A stretch of DNA of 39,026 nt from the NCBI GenBank assembly GCA_035696365.1, contig DASRQS010000013.1, forward strand, positions 1 through 39,026, read 5' to 3'. The DNA is from JALYLC01 sp035696365 (GTDB lineage: Bacteria > Actinomycetota > Thermoleophilia > Gaiellales > JALYLC01). Shown piece after piece: positions 30,022-38,004 of this stretch. The notes below the pieces were generated by a model, which was given only the letters and a program-made list of their open reading frames with translations, did no database searches and was not told the DNA's origin. The stretch's first letter is position 1. Each line of letters opens with the position of its first letter. The translations under genes were made by a program, and so were the position numbers.

Positions 30022-31076
30022 CGACCGACCCGCAGGCGCTCGCCCGGCTCGCCTACGAGCTCGTGGCGGTGCCGAGCGTGACCGGCGAGGAGGCCGCGCT
30101 CGCCGACCTGGTGGAGGCGCGCTGCCGCGCGCTGCCCGGCGTGGCCGTCGAGCGCCTCGGCAATGCGCTCGTGGCCCGCGTGGGCGAGCGCGACGACGCC
30201 GTGGCGCTGGTCGGGCACCTCGACACCGTGCCGCCCTGGGAGGGCCACGAGCCGAGGCTCGAGGGCACGCGCGTGATCGGGCGCGGTGCGGCCGACATGA
30301 AGGGCGGCGATGCCGCCATCCTCGCCGTGCTGGAGCAGTGCGCGCAGGCCGCCGCCGACGTCGTATGCGTGTTCTACGACCGCGAGGAGGGGCCGAACCG
30401 CGAGAACGGCATCCACGCCGTGCTGGCCGGGTCGCGGCTGCTCGGGCGTCCCTCCTTCGCCTTCGTCGGCGAGCCGACGGGCTGCGACATCCACGCCGGC
30501 TGTGTCGGGGTGCTCAACGCGGATCTCGTCTTCCACGGCCGCACGGCGCACAGCGCGCGGCCCTGGGAGGGCGACAGCGCGGTGCTGCGCGCCGTTCCGT
30601 TCCTGCAGCGAGCGGCCGCCATCGCGAAGAGGCCCGTCGAAGTCGAGGGACTCACGTTCTATGACACGCTCTGCATCACGCAGATCCACGGCGGCGTCGC
30701 ACGCAACGTCGTGCCCGATCGCGTCGAGGTCGCGCTCAACATCCGCTTCGCGCCCGGACGTGAAGCCGCCTTCGCCCGCCGCGAGGTCGAGGATCTGGTC
30801 GCGGGCGATGCCGAGCTGACGTGGATCGACGAGAGCCCCGCCGCCCCTCCGCGCCTCTCCGAGCCGGTGCTCGCCCGCTTCCTGGCCGAGACGGGGGTGC
30901 GCGTTCTGCCGAAACAGGCCTGGACCGACGTGGCCTCGCTGCAGGCGCACGGCATCCCCGCCGTCAACTACGGCCCGGGCGAGGCGCACCAGGCCCATCA
31001 GCCCGGAGAGTGGATCGAGGGCGAGGCGATCGCGCGCGTGGCCGCGACGCTGTCCCGCTTCCTGCGCACGCGCTGA
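30018..31076 (+). CDS. dapE: Succinyl-diaminopimelate desuccinylase-like M20 peptidase
   Basis: A 352-residue M20 metallohydrolase resembling actinobacterial DapE, which removes succinate from N-succinyl-LL-diaminopimelate. Metal-site residues are His67 and Asp69 (GHLDTVP), Asp93 (AADMKGG), Glu123/Glu124 (YDREEG), the Glu of VGEPTG and a C-terminal His in AHQAHQPGEW. The lid domain contains FHGRTAHSARPWEG. The neighbours dapF and a DapL-like aminotransferase support a diaminopimelate role, but DapL chemistry would not need DapE, so the assignment carries some doubt. The TTG start overlaps the miaA stop. Confidence 0.82.
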   Translation: MTTDPQALARLAYELVAVPSVTGEEAALADLVEARCRALPGVAVERLGNALVARVGERDDAVALVGHLDTVPPWEGHEPRLEGTRVIGRGAADMKGGDAAILAVLEQCAQAAADVVCVFYDREEGPNRENGIHAVLAGSRLLGRPSFAFVGEPTGCDIHAGCVGVLNADLVFHGRTAHSARPWEGDSAVLRAVPFLQRAAAIAKRPVEVEGLTFYDTLCITQIHGGVARNVVPDRVEVALNIRFAPGREAAFARREVEDLVAGDAELTWIDESPAAPPRLSEPVLARFLAETGVRVLPKQAWTDVASLQAHGIPAVNYGPGEAHQAHQPGEWIEGEAIARVAATLSRFLRTR

Positions 31077-31080
31077 AAGC

Positions 31081-31086
31081 TACCGT
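31081..31086 (+). promoter_or_regulatory. Candidate -10 of dapF
   Basis: TACCGT sits 5 nt after the dapE-like stop and 7 nt before the dapF ATG at 31094, the spacing expected for a leaderless transcript. No ribosome-binding site is visible in the 17-nt gap. No good -35 was found. Confidence 0.3.
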
Positions 31087-31093
31087 TGCGGCC

Positions 31094-31891
31094 ATGCGGG
31101 TCGCGAAATGGCAGGGCCTCGGAAACCACTTCCTGGTCGTCGAACGGCCGCCCTGGGCGCTCACGCCCGAGCGCGTGCGCCTGCTCTGCGACTACGCGCT
31201 CGGCCTCGGCGCCGACGGCGTGCTCGAGGTCGAGCTCGGCGACGACGAGGTCGGCGTGATCGTGCACAACCGCGACGGCTCGATCGCCGAGGTCTCGGGC
31301 AATGGGACCCGCATCGCAGTCGCGCACGCGGCGGAGCGCCTCGGCCGGAGCGATCTGCGCGTTCGCACGGGCGCCGGAGCGGGCGAGGCCCACATCGGCG
31401 CGGATGGGCGCATCGCGGTGCGCCTCGGCCAGGCTTCGCTGGAGGGGCCGCAGGAGGATCTGGCGGCGCCCGATCCCGGTGTCGCGTACCGCTTCGTCTC
31501 GACCGGCAATCCGCACTGCGTGCTGACGGTCGCCGACCCCGACGCGTTCGAGCTGGGCGAGACCGGTCCCCGGCTCGAGCTGCACCCGCGCTTCCCGGAG
31601 CGCACGAACGTCGAGGCCGTGACGCCGGTGGATCGCCACCGCCTGCGCATGCGCGTCTGGGAGCGCGGCGTCGGTGAGACGCAGGCCTGCGGCTCGGGCG
31701 CGTGCGCCGCAGCCGTGGCCGCCATCGTCGACGGACAGTGCGAATCGCCCGTCACGGTCGAGATGCCCGGCGGCAGCGTCGAGGTCGGCGTGGACGGCGC
31801 GCTGCGGCTCACGCTGACGGGCACGGCGCAGCGGGTCTATGTCGCCGAGCTCGACGCCGCGCTGCTGGAGCAGCTGGAACGGGCCGCCTGA
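31094..31891 (+). CDS. dapF: Diaminopimelate epimerase-like protein with Ser at the first catalytic Cys position
   Basis: DapF interconverts LL- and meso-diaminopimelate without cofactor, using two cysteines as acid and base. The 265-residue protein has both homologous halves: KWQGLGNHFLVVE at the start, the first catalytic loop EVSGNGTR, the NPHCVL segment, ERTNVEAV, WERGVGETQACGSGA and PVTVEMPGGS near the end. Cys199 in ACGSGAC is the second catalytic cysteine. In the first loop the family norm is CGNG; here it is Ser68-Gly-Asn-Gly (codon TCG at 31295-31297). A Ser/Cys pair might work slowly, use a different acid/base, or mean a different substrate. The gene is flanked by dapE-like and DapL-like genes, and its stop overlaps the next ATG by 1 nt. 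Confidence 0.88.
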   Translation: MRVAKWQGLGNHFLVVERPPWALTPERVRLLCDYALGLGADGVLEVELGDDEVGVIVHNRDGSIAEVSGNGTRIAVAHAAERLGRSDLRVRTGAGAGEAHIGADGRIAVRLGQASLEGPQEDLAAPDPGVAYRFVSTGNPHCVLTVADPDAFELGETGPRLELHPRFPERTNVEAVTPVDRHRLRMRVWERGVGETQACGSGACAAAVAAIVDGQCESPVTVEMPGGSVEVGVDGALRLTLTGTAQRVYVAELDAALLEQLERAA

Positions 31892-33048
31892 TGCGCGGCT
31901 CGCGCCGCCTCGACGGGGTTCCCGAATACCTCTCCACGCGGCTCATGCGCACCGTCGCGGAGGCGCGGGCGCGCGGCGTGGACGTGATCTCGCTTGGCAT
32001 CGGCGATCCCGACACCCCGCCGCCGGCCGAGCTCCGCGAGGAGCTGTGCGCGCAGGCGCGCCGCGACGACATCCACGGCTACCCGACGAATCACGGCATC
32101 CCGGCGCTGCGCGAGGCAGTCGCCGCCCACTACCGCAGCCGCTTCGCCGTGGAGCTCGATCCCGAGAGCGAGATCCTGCCCCTGCTCGGCGCCAAGGAGG
32201 GGCTGGCCCACCTCTGCCTCGCGCAGCTCGATGCCGGCGATCTCGCGCTCGTCGCCGATCCCGGCTATCCGGTGTACTACGGCGGGCCCGCGCTCGCGGG
32301 CGGCGAGGCGGTCGGCCTGCCGCTGCGTGCCGAGAACGACTTCCTGCCCGACCTCGACGAGATCGGCGAGGCCACCAGCAGCCGCGCGGGGCTCCTGATC
32401 TGCGGGTATCCGAACAACCCGACGGGTGCCGTCGCCGACGTCCCGTTCTTCGAGCGGCTCGCCGCCTGGGGCGTCGAGCGCGGGGTGCCGATCTGCCACG
32501 ACAACGCGTACGCCGAGCTGACCTACGACGGCCTCGTGGCGCCGAGCTTCCTGGCCGCGCCGGGCGCGCGCGCCACGGGCATCGAGATCTACTCGCTCTC
32601 CAAGTCGCTCTCGCTACCGGGCTGGCGCATCGCGTTCGCGGTCGGTAATGCCGAGCTGATCGGCCGGCTGCGGACGCTCAAGACCAACATCGACTCGGGC
32701 ATGTGGATGGCGATGCAGAACGCGGCCGTGCGGGCGGTCGAGCTGATCCCCTCCTTCACGGCCGGCCTGCGCGAGCTGTACGGCCGCCGCCGGGACGTGC
32801 TCTGCGACGGGCTCGACGCCCTCGGGATGGACTTCGTTCGCCCGAGCGGCGCGCTGTACGTGTGGATGCGCGTCCCGGGCGGCGGCGGCTCGATCGCATT
32901 CGCCCAGCGGCTGCTCGAGCAGGCCGCGGTCGTGGTCGGGCCGGGTGCCGCCTACGGGCCGTCGAGCGACGGCTACGTGCGGCTCTCGCTGACCGTCTCC
33001 GAGGAGCAACTGGCGGAGGCGCTCGCGCGCATCGAGCGCGCGCTGTAG
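31891..33048 (+). CDS. LL-diaminopimelate aminotransferase-like PLP enzyme
   Basis: A 385-residue fold-type I aminotransferase. SLGIGDPDTPPP at 34-45, YPTNHGIPALREA, LLGAKEGLAHL, DPGYPVYYGG, PNNPTG (174-179, with Asn176), HDNAYAEL with Asp204, and SLSKSLSLPGWR carrying the PLP lysine Lys238 are all visible. KTNIDSG follows. This set matches DapL (LL-DAP aminotransferase) closely; DapC, which acts on the succinylated intermediate, is the alternative suggested by the dapE-like neighbour. Either way it would place nitrogen on the diaminopimelate precursor using glutamate. The ATG overlaps the dapF stop by 1 nt (TGATG). Two hairpins follow the stop. Confidence 0.88.
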   Translation: MRGSRRLDGVPEYLSTRLMRTVAEARARGVDVISLGIGDPDTPPPAELREELCAQARRDDIHGYPTNHGIPALREAVAAHYRSRFAVELDPESEILPLLGAKEGLAHLCLAQLDAGDLALVADPGYPVYYGGPALAGGEAVGLPLRAENDFLPDLDEIGEATSSRAGLLICGYPNNPTGAVADVPFFERLAAWGVERGVPICHDNAYAELTYDGLVAPSFLAAPGARATGIEIYSLSKSLSLPGWRIAFAVGNAELIGRLRTLKTNIDSGMWMAMQNAAVRAVELIPSFTAGLRELYGRRRDVLCDGLDALGMDFVRPSGALYVWMRVPGGGGSIAFAQRLLEQAAVVVGPGAAYGPSSDGYVRLSLTVSEEQLAEALARIERAL

Positions 33049-33083
33049 CAGGCCGGCGCCTGCGTCGCCCGGGGGACCCGGGC
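33048..33083 (+). terminator. Paired GC hairpins after the aminotransferase gene
   Basis: Two stems follow the stop codon: GCAGGC-CGGC-GCCTGC (33048-33063) and GCCCGGG-GGA-CCCGGGC (33067-33083). No U-run follows, so they are not classic intrinsic terminators, but tandem GC hairpins at operon ends are common in high-GC genomes. They separate the dap genes from the candidate hflX promoter. Confidence 0.5.
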
Positions 33084-33106
33084 ACCCGATGGCGCAACCG
33101 TCTGCG

Positions 33107-33112
33107 TATGCT
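33107..33112 (+). promoter_or_regulatory. Candidate leaderless -10 of the hflX operon
   Basis: TATGCT lies 6 nt before the GTG at 33119, the same spacing seen before dapA. If real, it fixes the hflX start at 33119 and rules out the upstream ATG at 33089. No clear -35 is present. Confidence 0.45.
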
Positions 33113-33118
33113 CCAAGC

Positions 33119-34405
33119 GTGAGGGACGGCACGAAGATGATCGACTACGACGCCCGGCCCGAGCGTGCCGTCCTGGTCGCCGTGCTCGCGCAGGGCGCCG
33201 ACGAGGAGCGCGAGCTCGCCGAGATGCTCGAGTTGCTGCGCACCGCGCAGGTCGACGTCGTCGGAACGTGCGTGCAGCACCGCTCCAGCATCCATCCGCG
33301 CACCTACGTCGGCAGCGGCAAGCTGAAGGAGCTCAAGGAGCTCGCACAGGAGCTCGAGGCGGAGGTCGTGGTGACCGAGGACGAGCTCTCGCCGAGTCAG
33401 CAGCGCACGCTCGAGGACGAGCTCGGCATGCGCGTCGTCGACCGCACGCGCGTGATCCTCGACATCTTCGCGTTGCACGCGCACTCGGCGGCCGGCAAGC
33501 TCCAGGTCGAGCTCGCGCAGCTGGAGTACAACCTCCAGCGCATGCGCGGCATGTGGAAGCACCTCGAGCGCCTCGGCGGCGGCGTCGGCACCCGAGGCCC
33601 GGGCGAGTCGCAGCTCGAGACCGACCGCCGGCTGGCGCGCACGCGCATCTCGCTGCTGCGCCGCCGGCTGCGCGAGCTGCGCAAGCAGCGCGCGACGATG
33701 CGGCGCCAGCGCGAGCGCAACGAGGTGCCGAGCGTCGCACTCGCGGGCTACACGAACGTCGGCAAGTCGACGCTCCTGAACGCGCTTACGGGCGCCGGGG
33801 TCTCGTCGGCCGACCGCCTGTTCGAGACGCTCGACCCCACGACGCGCTCCTACGACTATCTCGGGCGCACGTATCTGCTGACCGACACCGTCGGCTTCGT
33901 GCGCAAGCTGCCGCATCAGCTCGTGGCCGCGTTCGCCTCGACGCTCGAGGAGACGCTGCTCGCCGATCTGATCCTGCACGTGGCCGACGCCTCGGCCGAC
34001 GAGGAGGAGCGCGATCGCCAGATCGCGTCCGTCGAGAGCGTGCTCGACGAGATCGGCGCCTCGGAATTGCCCCGCCTGCTCGTGCTCAACAAGGCGGATC
34101 GCATCAGCGAGGAGGAGCGGCGGCGCCTCCGTAACCGTCGTCCCGACGCCGTGCTCGCCTCTGCGCTGAACGGCGAGGGGCTGCTCGACATCGAGCGCGC
34201 GATCGGCGAGCACTTCGCCGGGCGCTTCGAGCACGTCGCGTTGCTCGTGCCGTTCGACCAGGGCGGCGTGCTGGCCGAGCTCTACGCCCTCGGCTCGCCG
34301 ATCGAGCGCGAGGACACGGCCGAGGGCGTGCTGATCCGCGCCCATCTCCCGCACGCGCTCGCCGAGCGCTACGCCTCGTTCCGGCTCGTCCCGACCGGTG
34401 CGTGA
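33119..34405 (+). CDS. hflX: Ribosome-associated GTPase HflX
   Basis: HflX splits or rescues stalled 70S ribosomes, notably under heat or antibiotic stress. The 428-residue protein has the N-terminal HflX domain (HRSSIHPRTYVGSGKLKEL, split by turns), the linker GGVGTRGPGESQLETDRR near 155-171 with two long basic helices, and a G domain with G1 GYTNVGKS at 210-217, DTVGF at 256-260 and NKAD at 324-327. A short C-terminal domain follows. GTG 33119 is chosen from the TATGCT hexamer; ATG 33089 would add ten residues and ATG 33137 would remove six. It overlaps dut by 8 nt and heads a three-gene operon with dut and a Nudix gene. Confidence 0.94.
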   Translation: MRDGTKMIDYDARPERAVLVAVLAQGADEERELAEMLELLRTAQVDVVGTCVQHRSSIHPRTYVGSGKLKELKELAQELEAEVVVTEDELSPSQQRTLEDELGMRVVDRTRVILDIFALHAHSAAGKLQVELAQLEYNLQRMRGMWKHLERLGGGVGTRGPGESQLETDRRLARTRISLLRRRLRELRKQRATMRRQRERNEVPSVALAGYTNVGKSTLLNALTGAGVSSADRLFETLDPTTRSYDYLGRTYLLTDTVGFVRKLPHQLVAAFASTLEETLLADLILHVADASADEEERDRQIASVESVLDEIGASELPRLLVLNKADRISEEERRRLRNRRPDAVLASALNGEGLLDIERAIGEHFAGRFEHVALLVPFDQGGVLAELYALGSPIEREDTAEGVLIRAHLPHALAERYASFRLVPTGA

Positions 34406-34853
34406 GGACGTCGTGCTCGAGCTTCCGGTGCGACTCCTTCACCCGGATGCCCGTCCGCCCTCGCGCGCCTACGAGGGCGACGCCGGCTTCGACCTCGTCA
34501 GCGTCGAGGCGGCCGAGCTTGCGCCCGGCGCACGCGCCTCGCTCGGCTGCGGCATCGCCATCGAGCTGCCCGCGGGCACCTGCGGCCTGGTGCTGCCCCG
34601 CTCGGGGCTCGCGCGCGATCACGGCGTGACGGTCCTCAACTCGCCCGGCCTCGTCGACAGCGGCTATCGCGGCGAGCTCCGCGTGACGCTCATCAACACG
34701 GATCGCGAGCACGCCTTCGAGGTGGAGCCCGGCATGCGCATCGCGCAGCTCGTGGTCGTGGCGCTGCCGCAGGTGGCGGTCACGCTGCGGGACGAGCTCG
34801 CCGCAAGCGCGCGCGGGCAACAGGGCTTCGGCTCCAGCGGCCACCACGCATGA
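34398..34853 (+). CDS. dut: Deoxyuridine 5'-triphosphate nucleotidohydrolase (dUTPase)
   Basis: dUTPase hydrolyses dUTP to dUMP, keeping uracil out of DNA and supplying dTMP synthesis. The 151-residue trimeric-type enzyme shows all five motifs: DAGFDL (1), PRSGLA (2), GLVDSGYRGE with the catalytic Asp (3), RIAQLVV (4) and the Gly-rich GQQGFGSSGH (5). The length is standard. The GTG at 34398 overlaps the hflX end by 8 nt, and its stop overlaps the Nudix start (ATGA), so the three genes are coupled. Confidence 0.96.
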   Translation: MREDVVLELPVRLLHPDARPPSRAYEGDAGFDLVSVEAAELAPGARASLGCGIAIELPAGTCGLVLPRSGLARDHGVTVLNSPGLVDSGYRGELRVTLINTDREHAFEVEPGMRIAQLVVVALPQVAVTLRDELAASARGQQGFGSSGHHA

Positions 34854-35305
34854 ACCACGAGGCTCCGCGACTGCGCGTCAGCGGGTTGCTGCACCGCGGC
34901 GACTCGCTCGTGCTGGTGCGGCACGAGAAGGCCGGGCGCGCATACTGGCTGCTGCCCGGGGGCGGGGTGGAGGCCGGCGAGACGATGGAGCACGCGCTGC
35001 GGCGCGAGCTGGCCGAGGAATGCGGCCTGCGCGGCCTGCCCCCGGGCGAGCCGGTGGCGCTGGCGGAGTCGATCGCGCCGCCGCGCGACGGCTCCCGCCG
35101 TCACGTGGTGCACGTCATCTACGCGATCCCGCTGCCGGATGCGCCCCTGCTCTTGCCCTCGAGCGATCCCGCGGTGCGCGCCGTGCGGGTCGTGCGGCGT
35201 CCCGAGCTCGCCGAGCTCGCCCTGCATCCGCCGATCGGCCGCTTCCTCGCGGGTTGGCGCAGCGGCGATCCGTTCGTGCACCTCGGCGCGCTCTGGTCGC
35301 CGTAG
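34850..35305 (+). CDS. Nudix hydrolase
   Basis: A 151-residue pyrophosphohydrolase. The Nudix box fits GX5EX7REUXEEXGU from Gly38 to Leu60 (GGVEAGE...RRELAEECGL), with all catalytic Glu residues present. LRVSGLLHRGDSLVLVRHEK precedes it, broken here into the first beta strands. Nothing fixes the substrate; candidates are damaged nucleotides such as 8-oxo-dGTP, ADP-ribose or other nucleoside diphosphate derivatives. Coupling to dut (ATGA overlap) makes nucleotide-pool cleaning the most likely role. Confidence 0.9.
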   Translation: MNHEAPRLRVSGLLHRGDSLVLVRHEKAGRAYWLLPGGGVEAGETMEHALRRELAEECGLRGLPPGEPVALAESIAPPRDGSRRHVVHVIYAIPLPDAPLLLPSSDPAVRAVRVVRRPELAELALHPPIGRFLAGWRSGDPFVHLGALWSP

Positions 35306-35340
35306 AGGGTGGCCCGCTGGGTGGGGCCGCCCCGATCATC

Positions 35341-35346
35341 TAGGTT
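35341..35346 (+). promoter_or_regulatory. Candidate leaderless -10 of the metallopeptidase gene
   Basis: TAGGTT is 7 nt before the ATG at 35354, and no ribosome-binding site is visible. The 48-nt gap after the Nudix stop contains little else. No -35 was recognised. Confidence 0.35.
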
Positions 35347-35353
35347 CTGCGTT

Positions 35354-36937
35354 ATGCAGACCATGCAAACGGCCGTCGACGACTTCGAGCAGGCACTTGA
35401 ACCGCTCGTTCACCGTCAGAACATCGCGGAGTGGGAGGCGGCGACGTCCGCCACGGACGAGCACGAGCGGCAGCTCGTCGAGGCTTCGAAGCGCGTCGAT
35501 GCCGTGCTCGCCGAGCGCGAGCGCTATGCACAGCTGGCCGAGGCCGATCAGGCGGGGGACGGCGATGCGCAGTTCAGGCGCCACGTGCACCTGGCTCGCC
35601 TGACGAGCGAGGCGGGGCAGCGTGACCGACCCGTCGCCGCTCGCCTCATCGAGACGGAGGCGCGGCTCGGATCGATGTTCTCGCGTCACCGCGGCAAGCT
35701 CGCCGGGCGCGAGGTCAACGACAACGAGATCGCCAAGATCCTGCGCGAGTCCTCCGACCGCGACGAGCGACGCCAGGCCTGGGATGCCTCGAAGTCGATC
35801 GGGCGCGAGGCCGCGCCGCGCGTCAGGGAGCTCGCGCACCTGCGCAACGAGGCGGCGCGCGCGCTCGGCTATCGCGACCACTTCGTCTTCTCGCTCACGC
35901 TCGACGAGCTCGACGAGATCTGGCTGCTCGCGCTGCTCGACGACCTCGAGGGGCGCCTCGCGGCAACCTGGGAGCGCGCCAAGGCCGCGATCGACGAGGG
36001 TCAGCGCGAGCGCCTCGGCCTGGCCGCCGGAGAGACGCTGCATCCCTGGGACTACGCTGACGCGTTCTTCCAGGATCTGCCCACGGCCACCGACGATCCG
36101 CTCGAGAGCGCGCTCGCGCACGTCGATCCGGTCGAGGTCGCGCGCGACTACTTCCGGGCGCTCGGCGACGGCGTCGACGGCGTCCTGGAGCGCAGCGACC
36201 TCTATCCGCGCGACGGCAAGAACCAGCACGCGTTCTGCGCCGACATCGATCGCCGCCATGACGTGCGCGTGCTCGCGAACTGCGAGCCGGGCACCCGCTG
36301 GCTCGGCACGATGGTGCACGAGCTCGGGCACGCCGTCTACGACCTGGCGATCGACTCCGGGCTGCCGTGGCTCATGCGGCGGCCCGCCCACACGTTCACG
36401 ACCGAGGCGATCGCGATGCTGCACGGGCGTCTCGTGCGCGACGAGACCTTCCTCGAGCGCTTCGCCGGCGTCGCCCCGGAGATCGCGCGCGATCCGCGCC
36501 ACAGCGAGATGCAGCGCCGGGAGATGCTGGTCTTCGCGCCCTGGGTGCAGGTCATGACGCGCTTCGAGCGCGAGCTCTACCGCGATCCCGATCAGGATCT
36601 CGGTGCACTCTGGTGGCAGCTGGTGGAGCGCTACCAGCGCGTCACGCCGCCTCCCGGGGTGCGCCCCGACGACTGGGCCTGCAAGCTCCACGTGGCGCTG
36701 GCGCCCGTCTACTACCACAACTACCTGCTGGGCGAGGTCACGGCGTCCCAGCTCAACTGGGCACTTGCTCGTGAGACGGGCTCGCCGAGCCCGGCCGTCG
36801 AGCCGGCCGCAGCTGGGGCGTTCCTGCGCGACCGCTTCATGCGCCCGGGCGCGTCCCTGCGCTGGGACGCCCTGATCGCAGACGCCACCGGCGAGCCCCT
36901 CTCGGTCGACCATCTCGCAGACTGGCTCACGACGTAG
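35354..36937 (+). CDS. M2/M3-type zinc metallopeptidase
   Basis: A 527-residue gluzincin-type peptidase, mostly helical, with no signal peptide, so probably cytoplasmic. The HExxH motif is His322-Glu-Leu-Gly-His326 (MVHELGHAVYD), and the third zinc ligand is likely Glu351 in FTTEAIAM. YYHNYLLGEVTASQLNW near the C terminus resembles bacterial M2 (ACE-like) and M3 (oligoendopeptidase F-like) enzymes, and the sequence seems to lie between them. A long acidic helical N-terminal region precedes the catalytic half. It probably trims peptides; the substrate is unknown. ATG 35354 follows a TAGGTT hexamer; a longer frame back to 35309 lacks other support. Confidence 0.85.
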   Translation: MQTMQTAVDDFEQALEPLVHRQNIAEWEAATSATDEHERQLVEASKRVDAVLAERERYAQLAEADQAGDGDAQFRRHVHLARLTSEAGQRDRPVAARLIETEARLGSMFSRHRGKLAGREVNDNEIAKILRESSDRDERRQAWDASKSIGREAAPRVRELAHLRNEAARALGYRDHFVFSLTLDELDEIWLLALLDDLEGRLAATWERAKAAIDEGQRERLGLAAGETLHPWDYADAFFQDLPTATDDPLESALAHVDPVEVARDYFRALGDGVDGVLERSDLYPRDGKNQHAFCADIDRRHDVRVLANCEPGTRWLGTMVHELGHAVYDLAIDSGLPWLMRRPAHTFTTEAIAMLHGRLVRDETFLERFAGVAPEIARDPRHSEMQRREMLVFAPWVQVMTRFERELYRDPDQDLGALWWQLVERYQRVTPPPGVRPDDWACKLHVALAPVYYHNYLLGEVTASQLNWALARETGSPSPAVEPAAAGAFLRDRFMRPGASLRWDALIADATGEPLSVDHLADWLTT

Positions 36938-36998
36938 CGCCCTCGCGCGGGCCGAGCTGCCACGCTTGCGATCCCCGATCGTCGAGGAGGCGCGAAGC

Positions 36999-37271
36999 GT
37001 GCTGTTCATGATCATCGAGCGGTTCAAGGACGCGGATCCGCTGCCCGTCTACCGTCATCTGCGCGACCACGGCCGCGGGCTGCCAGAGGGCCTGCGCTAC
37101 CTGGACAGCTGGGTCGAGCCGAGCTTCCAGCGCTGCTTCCAGGTCATGGAGTGCGACGACGCGTCGCTCTTGCAGCAATGGATCCTGCACTGGGCGGGTC
37201 ACGCCGAGTTCGAGATCATCCCCGTGGTGGCCTCGGCCGAGACGCGCGCAGTCGTCGAGCCGCTGCTGTAG
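36999..37271 (+). CDS. DUF3303-like small protein
   Basis: A 90-residue protein starting VLFMIIERFKDADPLPVYR, with GLRYLDSWVEP and RCFQVMECDD, then a C-terminal FEIIPVVASAE strand. This pattern matches the DUF3303 family of small alpha/beta, probably ferredoxin-like-fold proteins of unknown function. The GTG at 36999 is chosen because GAGGAGG lies 8 nt before it; an upstream TTG at 36966 would place that ribosome-binding site inside the gene. It follows the peptidase by 61 nt and converges on gatD with a 1-nt gap. Confidence 0.8.
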   Translation: MLFMIIERFKDADPLPVYRHLRDHGRGLPEGLRYLDSWVEPSFQRCFQVMECDDASLLQQWILHWAGHAEFEIIPVVASAETRAVVEPLL

Positions 37272-37272
37272 C

Positions 37273-38004
37273 TCAAGGCCGCCGGCCGGCGGCGGCGCCG
37301 GCCGCGGCCAGCTCGAGCCGGTCGTCGAGTGGCGCCAGCTCGACGTGGCGGTACCGGCGCTCGAGCGCGCGCTCGATCAGCCAGTCGGCCAGCCACGGGT
37401 TCTTGGGCAGCAGCGGGCCGTGCACGTACGTGCCGAGCACGGCGCCCGCCCGCGCGCCCTCGAACCCCGAGGAGCCGTCGTTGCCGTGCCCGCTGACGAC
37501 GCGCGCGAGCGGCTCACATCCCGGGCCGAGCAGGGTCTGTCCGGCGTGATTCTCGAATCCCACCAGCGTGCGGTCGCCCGCGCCGTCGCCCAGGTCGCAG
37601 GTGCACACGATGTCGCCGATCATGCGCACCTCGCCGGCGCGCGTCTCGAGGTCGAGCAGGCCGATGCCGGGCATCTCGCTGCCGTCCTGGCCCACGTAGC
37701 GATGGCCGGCCAGCTGGTAGCCGCCGCATACCGCGAGCACGGCGGCGCCGCCCCCGACCGCGATGTGCAGCGCCTTGCGGTGGCGTTGCAGATCCTCGGC
37801 CACGAGCATCTGGTCGCGGTCCTGGCCGCCGCCGACGAGGTAGAGGTCGGCGGCGTCGGGATCGAGTGACTCGCCGACGCGCAGCGGCCGCTCCTCGAGC
37901 TCGAGCCCGCGCCATTCGAGGCGCCGGCGGATGACCTGGACGTTGCCGCGGTCGGCGTAGATCGAGAGGTGCTCGGGATACAGCTGGCAGAGCACGAGCT
38001 TCAC
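37273..38004 (-). CDS. gatD: Lipid II isoglutaminyl synthase, glutaminase subunit GatD
   Basis: GatD supplies ammonia from glutamine to MurT, which amidates the D-glutamate of lipid II, a step needed for normal peptidoglycan cross-linking in many Gram-positives. The 243-residue class I (CobB/CobQ-like) glutaminase has the nucleophile Cys93 in AVCGGYQL and the histidine His195 in GTYVHGPLLPKNP. LYLVGGGQDRDQ and LVGFENHAG are also typical of GatD. The GTG at 38004 overlaps the murT stop by 4 nt, as expected for a two-subunit complex. Confidence 0.94.
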   Translation of the reverse strand: MKLVLCQLYPEHLSIYADRGNVQVIRRRLEWRGLELEERPLRVGESLDPDAADLYLVGGGQDRDQMLVAEDLQRHRKALHIAVGGGAAVLAVCGGYQLAGHRYVGQDGSEMPGIGLLDLETRAGEVRMIGDIVCTCDLGDGAGDRTLVGFENHAGQTLLGPGCEPLARVVSGHGNDGSSGFEGARAGAVLGTYVHGPLLPKNPWLADWLIERALERRYRHVELAPLDDRLELAAAGAAAGRRP

